Assembly: GCA_900540895.1 (NCBI GenBank)
Contig: UQHV01000001.1
Span: forward strand, 151,748-215,747
DNA: 64,000 nucleotides
From: an uncultured Collinsella sp.
Lineage (GTDB): Bacteria > Actinomycetota > Coriobacteriia > Coriobacteriales > Coriobacteriaceae
Direction of reading: 5' to 3'
Part shown: one piece after another, positions 1 through 6,793 of the stretch
Layout of the letters: the number at the start of each line of letters is the position of its first letter
How positions within the stretch are numbered: position 1 is the stretch's first letter
The notes under the pieces: model-generated
Database searches by the model: none
What the model saw: only the letters and a program-made list of their open reading frames with translations
What the model was told of the DNA's origin: nothing
Position numbers and translations under genes: made by a program

Positions 1-1
1 T

Positions 2-931
2 TATCTAATGGAAACGTTGCGCGGTATGGGCTTTGGCCCTGAGCGTTCCAATAAGGGCAACGTGCTGGTTGAGCTTGGCGGCGAGGGTGAGCCGCTTGTG
101 TTGGCGAGCCATGTCGATACCCTGGGCGCCATGGTGCGCTCCATTAAGGACAATGGTCGCCTGCGTCCCACGACGCTTGGTGGGCATCAGTGGTCTACGG
201 CCGATGGCGAGAACTGCACCGTCTACACGCGTGACGGCAATGTGTACACGGGCGTGGTCCTCAATACCGAGCCTTCGGCGCATGTGGCCGACGAGCCGGT
301 CAAGACCGTCGAGAAGAATATGGAAATCCTACTCGACGAGAACGTTGACAGCAAGGACGATGTGCTCGAGCTGGGTATTCAGACCGGCGACATCATCGCT
401 ATGGATCCGCGTACCACGGTGACGGAGAGCGGCTACATTAAGAGCCGCTTCCTGGATGACAAGCTGTCGGCGTCGATCCTGCTGGGTCTGGCCCGCGCCG
501 TTGCTGACGGCGAGGTGTCGCTTTCGCGCAAGGTGTCGCTGCTCTTTACCGTGTACGAGGAAGTCGGCCACGGCGGCGCCTTTGTGCCGGCCGACACGCG
601 CGAGATGATCAGCGTTGACATGGGTTGCGTGGGAGACGACCTGGGCTGCACCGAGCGCATGGTGTCGATTTGCGCCAAGGATTCGGGCGGCCCCTACAAC
701 TACGACCTGGTGACCACGCTGTCTAATATCGCGCGCGAGTTGGAGCTCGATTACGCCATCGACGTGTACCCGCATTACGGTTCCGACGTCGAGGCCGCGC
801 TTTCGGCCGGTTACGACATTCGCCATGGCCTGATCGGCCCCGGCGTGTACGCGAGCCACAACTACGAGCGCAGCCACATCGACGGCGTGCGCAACACCTA
901 CGAGCTCGTCCTCGCCTACGTGCAGCGCTAG
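2..931 (+). CDS. M42 family metallopeptidase (5'-truncated by window edge)
   Basis: This is a M42 (glutamyl aminopeptidase/endoglucanase-like) zinc peptidase. The frame is open to the first base of the window, so the true start lies upstream; the ATG at 8 is probably internal. Metal-site motifs are visible in family order: LASHVDTLGAMV (first His-Asp), SRFLDDKLSA (bridging Asp), VYEEVGHGGA (catalytic and metal Glu pair), ISVDMG (Asp) and a C-terminal GVYASHNYERSH (last His). The family forms cytoplasmic dodecameric aminopeptidases that trim peptides, and that role is inferred from the family. A palindromic repeat begins about 50 bp after the stop codon. Confidence 0.93.
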   Translation, partial: YLMETLRGMGFGPERSNKGNVLVELGGEGEPLVLASHVDTLGAMVRSIKDNGRLRPTTLGGHQWSTADGENCTVYTRDGNVYTGVVLNTEPSAHVADEPVKTVEKNMEILLDENVDSKDDVLELGIQTGDIIAMDPRTTVTESGYIKSRFLDDKLSASILLGLARAVADGEVSLSRKVSLLFTVYEEVGHGGAFVPADTREMISVDMGCVGDDLGCTERMVSICAKDSGGPYNYDLVTTLSNIARELELDYAIDVYPHYGSDVEAALSAGYDIRHGLIGPGVYASHNYERSHIDGVRNTYELVLAYVQR

Positions 932-982
932 GGGAGCAGCGGCCTCGGCTGGCACAGCAGTACCGACCGAGGCCGCCCACTG

Positions 983-1070
983 TAAGTTGCGGTGAAATAG
1001 TGTCTGTTTTTGCTGGTAGAAGGCATAAGCGTTTAAAACCGCCAAACAGTCCCTATTTCACCGCAACTTA
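983..1070. repeat. Palindromic intergenic repeat, family 1, copy 1
   Basis: An inverted repeat with 18-bp perfect outer arms at 983-1000 and 1053-1070 (TAAGTTGCGGTGAAATAG and its complement). It lies between the M42 peptidase stop and the convergent HipA-like gene stop. The same arm sequence recurs at 2526-2594 and, with paired substitutions, at 13550-13618. It encodes nothing and has no T-tract, so it is not a standard terminator. Confidence 0.85.
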
Positions 1071-1082
1071 GGGGCAGTGCTG

Positions 1083-2456
1083 TTATCTCTGCACGTGCCG
1101 TAGCACCTCAACGGCGGCGCTTACCTCTATCGTGCGGCGCTCGAGACCGCGGCGGATGGCCTTGAGGCGATTGCCTGCTGTTGCCCATGCGCTTTGTGAG
1201 AGGATTTCGACTGCCTCGTCGACGAACCCATCGAGATGCGACGCATCGAACCAATCGAGCGAGTCAGCAAATGCTAGCTGAGTGGAAGGGTCCGGACCAA
1301 ACGGTTTGGCGGCAAATCCAAACTCCCCGGCAACGAGCACGGCGGTTGGCACGTTGTACCACAGGCAATTGCCACTATCGAACAGCGGTGCAGGCCGCAT
1401 TTCCAGCGTGTCGACATTGCGGATGATGCCGAAGTTTCGCCAGTGGCGGTCGCTGTTGGCCAGGAGGGCATCGCAGACAATCATCTGCGACATGGATTTT
1501 CTTACCGTGGCTTCGTCAGCCCCGTGTCTGCCAAGAAAGCGACAGTATCGATCGTATGTTGAGTTTCCTCGCTGGCCACCGAGTGCGTCCCTGATATAAG
1601 CGGCCGGCACGTATTCCTCACGGCCATTAAGAAAGTCATCGCATAGGCATACGGGCCCGTCGAACATGCGCTCGACCGTATAGGGAACAAACTCACCTTT
1701 GGATAGCAGACGCCGATGTAGAGCTGTTGCAACCGCCTCGTTAAACGGTCGCTGATCGTCCATTCCGCATCCTTTAACCAGGATGCGAACGCCATTGCGG
1801 ATCATCCAGGATTTGGGGAGCTCGCCCTCGGACGTATTGTCAGGATTTTTGAGTCCGATGCCCTCAAGCCAGCCTGAACGATGCTCGGGTGCCGACCGTT
1901 CAAAATTGTTTTCGAAGTAATTGAGGTGCTGCCAATTGAGCTCGTCGCAGTCGACCGGTCTTAGCCAATAGCAATCCGAAAGCGAAAAACCCAGGCAACG
2001 AACGGGCACTTCAATACCGCTGTCAATTCCCAGCTCGCGATAGCGCGAGATGAGTCCGGGGCGGACGTCGGGCACCGACCGGTGACTCCACCACGTGTTG
2101 AGTGCTCGTTTATTCACCGTTGGAGAAGAACTCGAGCACGTGCCAAACGGCATCCTTCGTGCATCGAGTATGTCGGCAATTTCAAAGGAAAACTCGCGCG
2201 TTGGATCAAACGAGACATGCGCGACCTCGTGGTCGGCTGACATCAACGTGAACTTGCGCCCTACGTCAGCTGCGGGACGGCGCCCACGCTTACGGACCTT
2301 TTGATAACCAATCGCGGAATCGTACTGAACCATTTTCCGCCCACCGACGATATCGCACGCGAGCGTTCCCGATGCAGCCAGTTGCGATATACGGGCCTTC
2401 GTAACGCCCAGCAGGCGCGCGGCGTCACCCATGGTTATATAGTTGGAAGTATTCAT
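1083..2456 (-). CDS. HTH domain fused to a HipA-like kinase domain
   Basis: A 457-residue single-chain protein. Residues 1-45 look like a MerR/excisionase-type helix-turn-helix (ITMGDAARLLGVTKARISQ). The C-terminal half resembles the HipA_C kinase fold: a candidate ATP-binding Lys in ILVKGCG near residue 228, a catalytic loop LLANSDRHWRNFGII near 332-345, and a metal-binding PLFDSG near 358. In classical HipBA systems the DNA-binding antitoxin HipB is a separate gene; none is visible next to this one. A GAGGTG ribosome-binding site precedes the ATG by 9 nt. The gene is bracketed by repeat copies at 983-1070 and 2526-2594, and its codon use looks less GC-biased than its neighbours, which suggests acquisition. 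Kinase target unknown. Confidence 0.75.
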   Translation of the reverse strand: MNTSNYITMGDAARLLGVTKARISQLAASGTLACDIVGGRKMVQYDSAIGYQKVRKRGRRPAADVGRKFTLMSADHEVAHVSFDPTREFSFEIADILDARRMPFGTCSSSSPTVNKRALNTWWSHRSVPDVRPGLISRYRELGIDSGIEVPVRCLGFSLSDCYWLRPVDCDELNWQHLNYFENNFERSAPEHRSGWLEGIGLKNPDNTSEGELPKSWMIRNGVRILVKGCGMDDQRPFNEAVATALHRRLLSKGEFVPYTVERMFDGPVCLCDDFLNGREEYVPAAYIRDALGGQRGNSTYDRYCRFLGRHGADEATVRKSMSQMIVCDALLANSDRHWRNFGIIRNVDTLEMRPAPLFDSGNCLWYNVPTAVLVAGEFGFAAKPFGPDPSTQLAFADSLDWFDASHLDGFVDEAVEILSQSAWATAGNRLKAIRRGLERRTIEVSAAVEVLRHVQR

Positions 2457-2525
2457 CTACTGCATCACCTCGTTAAGCATTTTAATCGTTAAATATAGCA
2501 AGCACAAACATCATAATACTTAACA

Positions 2526-2594
2526 AAGTTGCGGTGAAATAGGGACTATTTAGCGGCTTGAAACGCTTAAACAGTCCCTATTTCACCGCAACTT
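2526..2594. repeat. Palindromic intergenic repeat, family 1, copy 2
   Basis: A perfect 22-bp inverted repeat, arms 2526-2547 and 2573-2594, with a 25-nt loop. The core is the same AAGTTGCGGTGAAATAG seen in copy 1. It sits between the start of the HipA-like gene and the stop of mnmA at 2610. Confidence 0.88.
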
Positions 2595-2609
2595 ATGAAG
2601 GGGATGGGG

Positions 2610-3710
2610 CTACTTGATGGCTGCCGTAACGGTGCCGCCACCCAATACGACGTCGCCGCGGTAGATAACGACTGCCTGGCCGGGGGCGATGGCTCGCTGC
2701 GGCTCGTCAAAAGTCAGCAGCATTTGCCCGTCGGCGCCACGTGTAAGGGTTGCTGCCTGGTCCTTTTGACGGTAGCGGTACTTGGCGCCCACGCGAATGC
2801 CGCCGGACGTGAGCTCTGCCTCCATGTGGTCGGCAGGGGCACTCCAGATCCAGTCATTGGCCGTGAGCGCTGTGGGCGTCAGGTCGTCGACCTCGCCCAG
2901 GTGCACAATGTTGTTGGCGGCGTCGACGCCCGTTACGTACACGGGATGCGCCATCGCGACGCCCAGGCCCTTGCGCTGGCCGATGGTATAGCGCAGCGCG
3001 CCGTTATGGCGTCCGACCACGCTGCCGTCGCGCCATACAATATCGCCCGGCTCGGCGGCATGTCCGCAGCGGCGCTCGATATAGCCCGCATAGTCGCCGT
3101 CCGCGATAAAGCAGATATCCTCGCTCTCGGCTTTCTTGGCGTTTATGAAGCCCTGCTCGGCGGCAATGCGGCGCACGTCGCGCTCTTTGTCCAAGCCTGC
3201 CAGCGGAAAGATCGTGCGCGACAGTCGCTCCTGCGTGAGCGAATACAAAAAGTAGCTCTGGTCCTTTTTGGAGTCCTCGCCGCGGTGCAGCTGCCAGGTG
3301 CCGTCGGGCGCCTGACTCGTTTTGGCGTAGTGGCCTGTGGCGATGTAGTCGCAGCCCATATCGAGTGCCGCATCGAGCAGCGCGCCAAACTTAATATGGC
3401 GGTTGCAGATGATGCACGGGTTGGGCGTCAGCCCCTCCTGATAGGCAGTCACAAATCGCTCGATAACGTTGCGGTCGAAGGTCTGCTGCAGGTCGAGCAC
3501 ATGGTGGGGTATCCCCAGGCGCTCGGCGACGGCCTTTGCATCGGCGATGTCGCGGTCGACCTTACTCATGCTCGTAACGGGATCGGGCGCGGGGCAGGTG
3601 AGGCACATGGTGGCACCGACACATTCGTAGCCATGGCGTTTGAGCAGGTAGGCAGTCACGCTGGAATCGACGCCGCCGCTCATGGCGACGAGCACGCGCT
3701 TGTTGTGCAT
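2610..3710 (-). CDS. mnmA: tRNA-specific 2-thiouridylase MnmA
   Basis: MnmA installs sulfur at position 2 of wobble uridine 34 in Lys, Glu and Gln tRNAs in the cytoplasm. The 366-residue chain has the PP-loop SGGVDSS at 11-17, a catalytic Cys in NPCIICN (Cys99) and its partner in SEDICF (Cys200), all expected for MnmA. The length fits the family. The ATG at 3710 was chosen over an upstream in-frame ATG because it has AAGGAG 9 nt before it and starts directly with the canonical N-terminus MHNKRVLVAMSGG. It lies downstream of cysK on the same strand. A terminator separates the two, although cysteine synthase supplies the sulfur source used by the cysteine-desulfurase/MnmA route. Confidence 0.97.
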   Translation of the reverse strand: MHNKRVLVAMSGGVDSSVTAYLLKRHGYECVGATMCLTCPAPDPVTSMSKVDRDIADAKAVAERLGIPHHVLDLQQTFDRNVIERFVTAYQEGLTPNPCIICNRHIKFGALLDAALDMGCDYIATGHYAKTSQAPDGTWQLHRGEDSKKDQSYFLYSLTQERLSRTIFPLAGLDKERDVRRIAAEQGFINAKKAESEDICFIADGDYAGYIERRCGHAAEPGDIVWRDGSVVGRHNGALRYTIGQRKGLGVAMAHPVYVTGVDAANNIVHLGEVDDLTPTALTANDWIWSAPADHMEAELTSGGIRVGAKYRYRQKDQAATLTRGADGQMLLTFDEPQRAIAPGQAVVIYRGDVVLGGGTVTAAIK

Positions 3711-3738
3711 GGGGAGGTTCTCCTTGGTGGCATGTGGC

Positions 3739-3778
3739 CAAAAAAGAAAAGCGGCGCGGGAGGCTGGTTCCGCGCCGC
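3739..3778 (-). terminator. Rho-independent terminator of cysK
   Basis: Read on the minus strand, a 9-bp GC stem (GCGGCGCGG pairing with CCGCGCCGC, 3751-3759 with 3770-3778) is followed by TTTTCTTTTTT. It lies between cysK and mnmA. Confidence 0.85.
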
Positions 3779-3892
3779 AGACATTGTAGCAAGTTCGGAC
3801 GTTTCGTGGGGCGCCCTGATGGGATGGGCTCCGACTGCCGGGAGAGAGAGGAGACCGGCTCGTCCCTGGGCTCAACCTATGGGCGACAGGCC

Positions 3893-4831
3893 TTAGTCCT
3901 TGAAGAGTGCCGTGGACAGGTAGCGCTCACCGGTATCGGCGAGCAGCGCCACGATGGTCTTGCCCTCGTTCTCGGGGCGCTTGGCCAGCTGCAGCGCAGC
4001 CCACACGGCGGCGCCGGACGAAATGCCCACGAGCACGCCCTCCTTGTGGCCCACGGCGCGGCCGGTGGAAAAGGCGTCGTCGTTCTCGACGGGGATGATC
4101 TCGTCGTAGACCTGGGTGTCGAGGACGTCGGGCACAAAGCCGGCGCCGATACCCTGGATCTTGTGCGGGCCGGCCTGGCCCTTGGAGAGCACCGGGGAGG
4201 TGGCGGGCTCGACGGCGACGACCTGAATCTCGGGGTTCTGCTCCTTGAGGAACTCGCCCACGCCGGTCACGGTACCACCGGTGCCAACGCCGGCGACGAA
4301 GATGTCGACCTCGCCGTCGGTGTCATCCCAGATCTCGGGGCCGGTCGTGGCCTTGTGGATGGCGGGGTTGGCGGGGTTCACAAACTGGCCGGCGATAATG
4401 CTGTTGGGCGTCTCCTTCTGCAGCTCCTCGGCCTTGGCGATGGCACCCTTCATGCCCTTGGAGCCGTCGGTGAGCACGAGCTGTGCGCCGTATGCCTGCA
4501 TAAGTTTGCGGCGCTCGACGGACATGGTCTCGGGCATGGTGATGATCACCTTGTAGCCGCGAGCCGCCGCCACCGAGGCGATGCCGACGCCGGTGTTGCC
4601 GCTCGTGGGCTCGATGATGGTGTAGTCACCGCCGCGCACGAGCTTGCCGGCCTTCTCGGCCTCGTCGATCATGTTCTTGGCGACGCGGTCTTTGACGGAG
4701 CCGGCGGGGTTGAAGTATTCCAGCTTGACGAGTACGCGGGCCTTGAGGTCCTCATCGGCCTCAAAGTGAGTGAGCTCCAGAAGCGGGGTGTGGCCGATAA
4801 GCTGATCGATGGACGTGTAAACATTGCTCAT
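3893..4831 (-). CDS. cysK: Cysteine synthase A (O-acetylserine sulfhydrylase)
   Basis: CysK makes L-cysteine from O-acetylserine and sulfide using pyridoxal phosphate. The 312-residue protein has the PLP Lys47 in NPAGSVKDR, the substrate loop TSGNTG at 76-81, and the glycine-rich phosphate-binding loop GVGTGGTVTG. The N-terminus SNVYTSIDQLIGHTPLL is typical, as is the length. An AGGTTCACC leader precedes the ATG. The gene is divergent from an Rrf2-family regulator and has a strong candidate promoter at 4939-4967, overlapped by a short dyad, which suggests that regulator controls it. Confidence 0.97.
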   Translation of the reverse strand: MSNVYTSIDQLIGHTPLLELTHFEADEDLKARVLVKLEYFNPAGSVKDRVAKNMIDEAEKAGKLVRGGDYTIIEPTSGNTGVGIASVAAARGYKVIITMPETMSVERRKLMQAYGAQLVLTDGSKGMKGAIAKAEELQKETPNSIIAGQFVNPANPAIHKATTGPEIWDDTDGEVDIFVAGVGTGGTVTGVGEFLKEQNPEIQVVAVEPATSPVLSKGQAGPHKIQGIGAGFVPDVLDTQVYDEIIPVENDDAFSTGRAVGHKEGVLVGISSGAAVWAALQLAKRPENEGKTIVALLADTGERYLSTALFKD

Positions 4832-4895
4832 GGTGAACCTCCAAAGTGTTCAAACGACTGGATACCGTGTGGGTTTACGGTGTGTGTAGCAGCGA

Positions 4896-4916
4896 AACCC
4901 ATAAACCTTATGGGTT
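4896..4916. promoter_or_regulatory. Perfect palindrome in the cysK leader
   Basis: AACCCATAA-ACC-TTATGGGTT is a perfect 9-bp inverted repeat. It lies about 65-85 nt upstream of the cysK start, inside the predicted 5' leader of the minus-strand transcript. It could be an operator or an RNA hairpin; the sequence alone does not decide. Confidence 0.5.
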
Positions 4917-4938
4917 GTTCTTTTTGCTGTTGGCAAGC

Positions 4939-4971
4939 ATAGTAGACAGTAAAGCCTAGTAACGCAATAGG
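4939..4971 (-). promoter_or_regulatory. cysK promoter with overlapping CCTA-N9-TAGG dyad
   Basis: On the minus strand TTGCGT (4962-4967) and TACTAT (4939-4944) are separated by 17 bp, a good sigma-70-type promoter pointing at cysK. A perfect CCTA-N9-TAGG dyad (4955-4971) covers the -35 box, a position suited to a repressor. The divergent Rrf2-family gene at 5085 is the obvious candidate ligand. Confidence 0.55.
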
Positions 4972-5084
4972 AAATAGAAGATTATTACGAGTCGATTAAC
5001 CAGCTTGACGGGAATAGGTATTTTCAAAACCAATTTTTCGGCTAGAATTTCTACGAATTAAAAGACCGAAAGGCAGCAATATAT

Positions 5085-5513
5085 ATGTTGGTTTCCACAA
5101 AGGGCAGATATGCCCTGCGCGTTATGGTCGACCTGGCCGAGCACCAGGCAGCAGGCCGCATTCCCCTCAAAGAGATCGCCGCGCGTCAGGGGATTTCGGA
5201 GAAATATCTGGAGAACATTTTGGCCACGCTCGTGCGTGCCAATATGCTCTCGGGCATGCGCGGCAAGGGCGGCGGCTATGTGCTCACGCGCCCGCCCGAG
5301 CAGTACACGGTGGGCGAGATCTTGCGCCTGACCGAGGGCAGCCTGGCGCCGGTCGCATGCCTAGACGGCGACTGCAAGGGCTGCTCGCGTTCGGACGAGT
5401 GCCCCACGCTCGACGTGTGGAAGAACCTGGACAAGCTCATTAACGACTACCTCGACGGCGTGACACTCGATGCGCTCGTAGCCCCCAACGAGGGCTACGA
5501 CTACGTCATCTAG
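5085..5513 (+). CDS. Rrf2/IscR-family transcriptional regulator
   Basis: A 142-residue winged-helix regulator of the Rrf2 family, with N-terminal MLVSTKGRYALRVMVDLA and recognition helix GISEKYLENIL. It carries four cysteines at 92, 97, 100 and 106 (CLDGDCKGCSRSDEC), in the position where IscR binds an Fe-S cluster through three cysteines. B. subtilis CymR, the cysteine-metabolism regulator of this family, lacks this cluster. Divergence from cysK over 253 bp points to control of cysteine synthesis. The protein may therefore combine an IscR-like sensor with a CymR-like target; that combination is inferred. Confidence 0.9.
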   Translation: MLVSTKGRYALRVMVDLAEHQAAGRIPLKEIAARQGISEKYLENILATLVRANMLSGMRGKGGGYVLTRPPEQYTVGEILRLTEGSLAPVACLDGDCKGCSRSDECPTLDVWKNLDKLINDYLDGVTLDALVAPNEGYDYVI

Positions 5514-5520
5514 CCCCACC

Positions 5521-5583
5521 TGTCATTTGGGGACGGGGCAGAAATGCTGGATTTTCTTGCCCTCTGAGGCTCGACAAATGACA
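5521..5583. repeat. Nested inverted repeat with a GGGGACGGGG core
   Basis: Outer arms TGTCATTTG (5521-5529) and CAAATGACA (5575-5583) are perfect complements. An inner pair, GGGCA and TGCCC, nests within. The element starts right after the Rrf2-gene stop. A similar TGGGACGGGG core inside an inverted repeat appears at 62006-62038. Confidence 0.6.
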
Positions 5584-5617
5584 AGGCCGCCCATCGTTGC
5601 GATGGACGGCCTTCTTT
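5583..5617 (+). terminator. Rho-independent terminator of the Rrf2-family gene
   Basis: A long stem, AAGGCCG plus CCATCG pairing with CGATGG plus CGGCCTT, with a 3-nt loop and a short CTTCTTT tail. Confidence 0.7.
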
Positions 5618-5649
5618 AGGTGTGTTGTGGCGGTTCGAATCCGGTCGCT

Positions 5650-6015
5650 TTAGTTCCTGGCGACGCTGTCGAGAATACTGCGCATGATGGATACCAGGAT
5701 GCTGCCCGTAAAGGCCGATCCAAAGCTGGCAATGGAGATACCCGCGCCCAGCAGATTGACCGACAGGTAGCTGGCCAGCTCGAGCATAAAGCTGTTGACT
5801 ACGAGCTGAAAAATACCAAGCGTGATAATAGTGAGCGGCAGCGAGATGACCGTCAGGAACGGCTTGACGAGCGAGTCGACGATGTTGAGGAACAGTCCCA
5901 CGAAGGCAAAACACACCCAGGCGTCGGCTATGCCGAAGGGCTGAATGCCGGGGACGAGAAACGTTGCGATCGCGATGGCGATTGAGGTAAAGAGCCAGTT
6001 AAGCATAAAGCGCAT
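5650..6015 (-). CDS. Small membrane protein, phage_holin_4_2 (PF04020)-like
   Basis: A 121-residue hydrophobic protein with about four membrane segments (from MLNWLFTSIAIAIATFLVPG to SILVSIMRSILDSV). It includes the family pattern of an early PG..P turn followed by VGLFLNIVDSLVKPFLTVISLPLTIITLG. PF04020 proteins are common in actinobacteria and Firmicutes; their function is not established and there is no prophage here. The ATG at 6015 has AAAGGA 8 nt upstream, which is better than the start 33 nt earlier. Confidence 0.85.
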   Translation of the reverse strand: MRFMLNWLFTSIAIAIATFLVPGIQPFGIADAWVCFAFVGLFLNIVDSLVKPFLTVISLPLTIITLGIFQLVVNSFMLELASYLSVNLLGAGISIASFGSAFTGSILVSIMRSILDSVARN

Positions 6016-6338
6016 GGTGGAAATCCTTTCTTGCGCAAGACGTGGCAAAGAGGCGTGAGAGGCACGTGCCTTTGCAACTCGGATAGATGCGCGGGCACGG
6101 CCCTGTTTGGGCGCCCATTGTCTCAGATATTCATGGAGCTTGCGTGCGTATTCGGTTTCAAAACGGCGTTCGTCCTAGAAAACGCGCCGCTGGCAGAGAG
6201 TCTTGTCGCTTTAGTTTGGTGGTGTGCTACACTGCTACGGGCAAAAGCCACAGGCGTTGCCCTATTGCATAGAACGGGCGAACGATGTCCGATGTCAGTA
6301 TCAACTTCGATGCCTTTTGGCGGGTTTGGCGGTGATCG
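6016..6338. other. Divergent intergenic region, no gene seen
   Basis: About 320 bp between the divergent holin-like and TrpR-like genes. No convincing ORF or RNA was found. TACACT at 6228-6233, with a weak TTGTCG upstream at a long 19-bp spacing, may be part of the promoter of the TrpR-like gene. Confidence 0.4.
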
Positions 6339-6638
6339 ATGAATATCGAGAACATGTTTGACAAGCCTGATGTCAAGCAGCTGGTCCACGCATTTAGCCT
6401 TTTGGACGACGAGAAAGATATCCAAGCGTTCTTGACCGATATCTGCACGCCGCGCGAGATTTGTGATCTATCGCAGCGTCTGCAGGTCGCGCGTTACCTG
6501 GACGAGGGCGAGCCCTATGTTGAGGTTCAGGCGCGTACCGGCGCTTCGTCCACCACGGTGAGCCGTGTGTCCAAGGCACTCAACGGCGAGTACGGTGGCT
6601 ACCGCAAGATCCTCATTAAACTGGAGGATGGCGAGTAG
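6339..6638 (+). CDS. YerC/YecD-type TrpR-like regulator
   Basis: A 99-residue helical protein of the TrpR-related YerC/YecD family. The DNA-binding segment is CTPREICDLSQRLQVARYL plus TGASSTTVSRVSKALN, the helix-turn-helix typical of the group. Members are stand-alone small regulators; the ligand and targets are mostly unknown. Its length fits the family. A clear terminator follows at 6662, so it is probably transcribed alone. Confidence 0.9.
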   Translation: MNIENMFDKPDVKQLVHAFSLLDDEKDIQAFLTDICTPREICDLSQRLQVARYLDEGEPYVEVQARTGASSTTVSRVSKALNGEYGGYRKILIKLEDGE

Positions 6639-6661
6639 GCCGCGCCAAAAACGAATTGTGC

Positions 6662-6689
6662 AAAACCGCTCCTCCGGGGGCGGTTTTTT
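6662..6689 (+). terminator. Rho-independent terminator
   Basis: AACCGCTCC pairs with GGGCGGTT and is followed by six T residues. It ends the TrpR-like gene. Confidence 0.85.
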
Positions 6690-6793
6690 GATCCCCTGGG
6701 GACGGAGGAAATCTGTTGGCGTGGGGCAAATCTGTCCGCTTGGGCGGGTAGGATGGATACATTGATTATTGCGAACAGTTTGAGCGGAGGACC

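Noticed and set aside
4896..4925. Palindrome plus T-run (GTTCTTTTT) as a plus-strand terminator
   Set aside because: No plus-strand gene lies upstream to terminate; it sits in the minus-strand cysK leader, so an operator or leader hairpin is more likely.
5628..5650. GGTTCGAATCC resembling a tRNA T-loop
   Set aside because: The flanks cannot form a 5-bp T stem, and no acceptor, D or anticodon arms are found; it is followed by the holin-like gene end.
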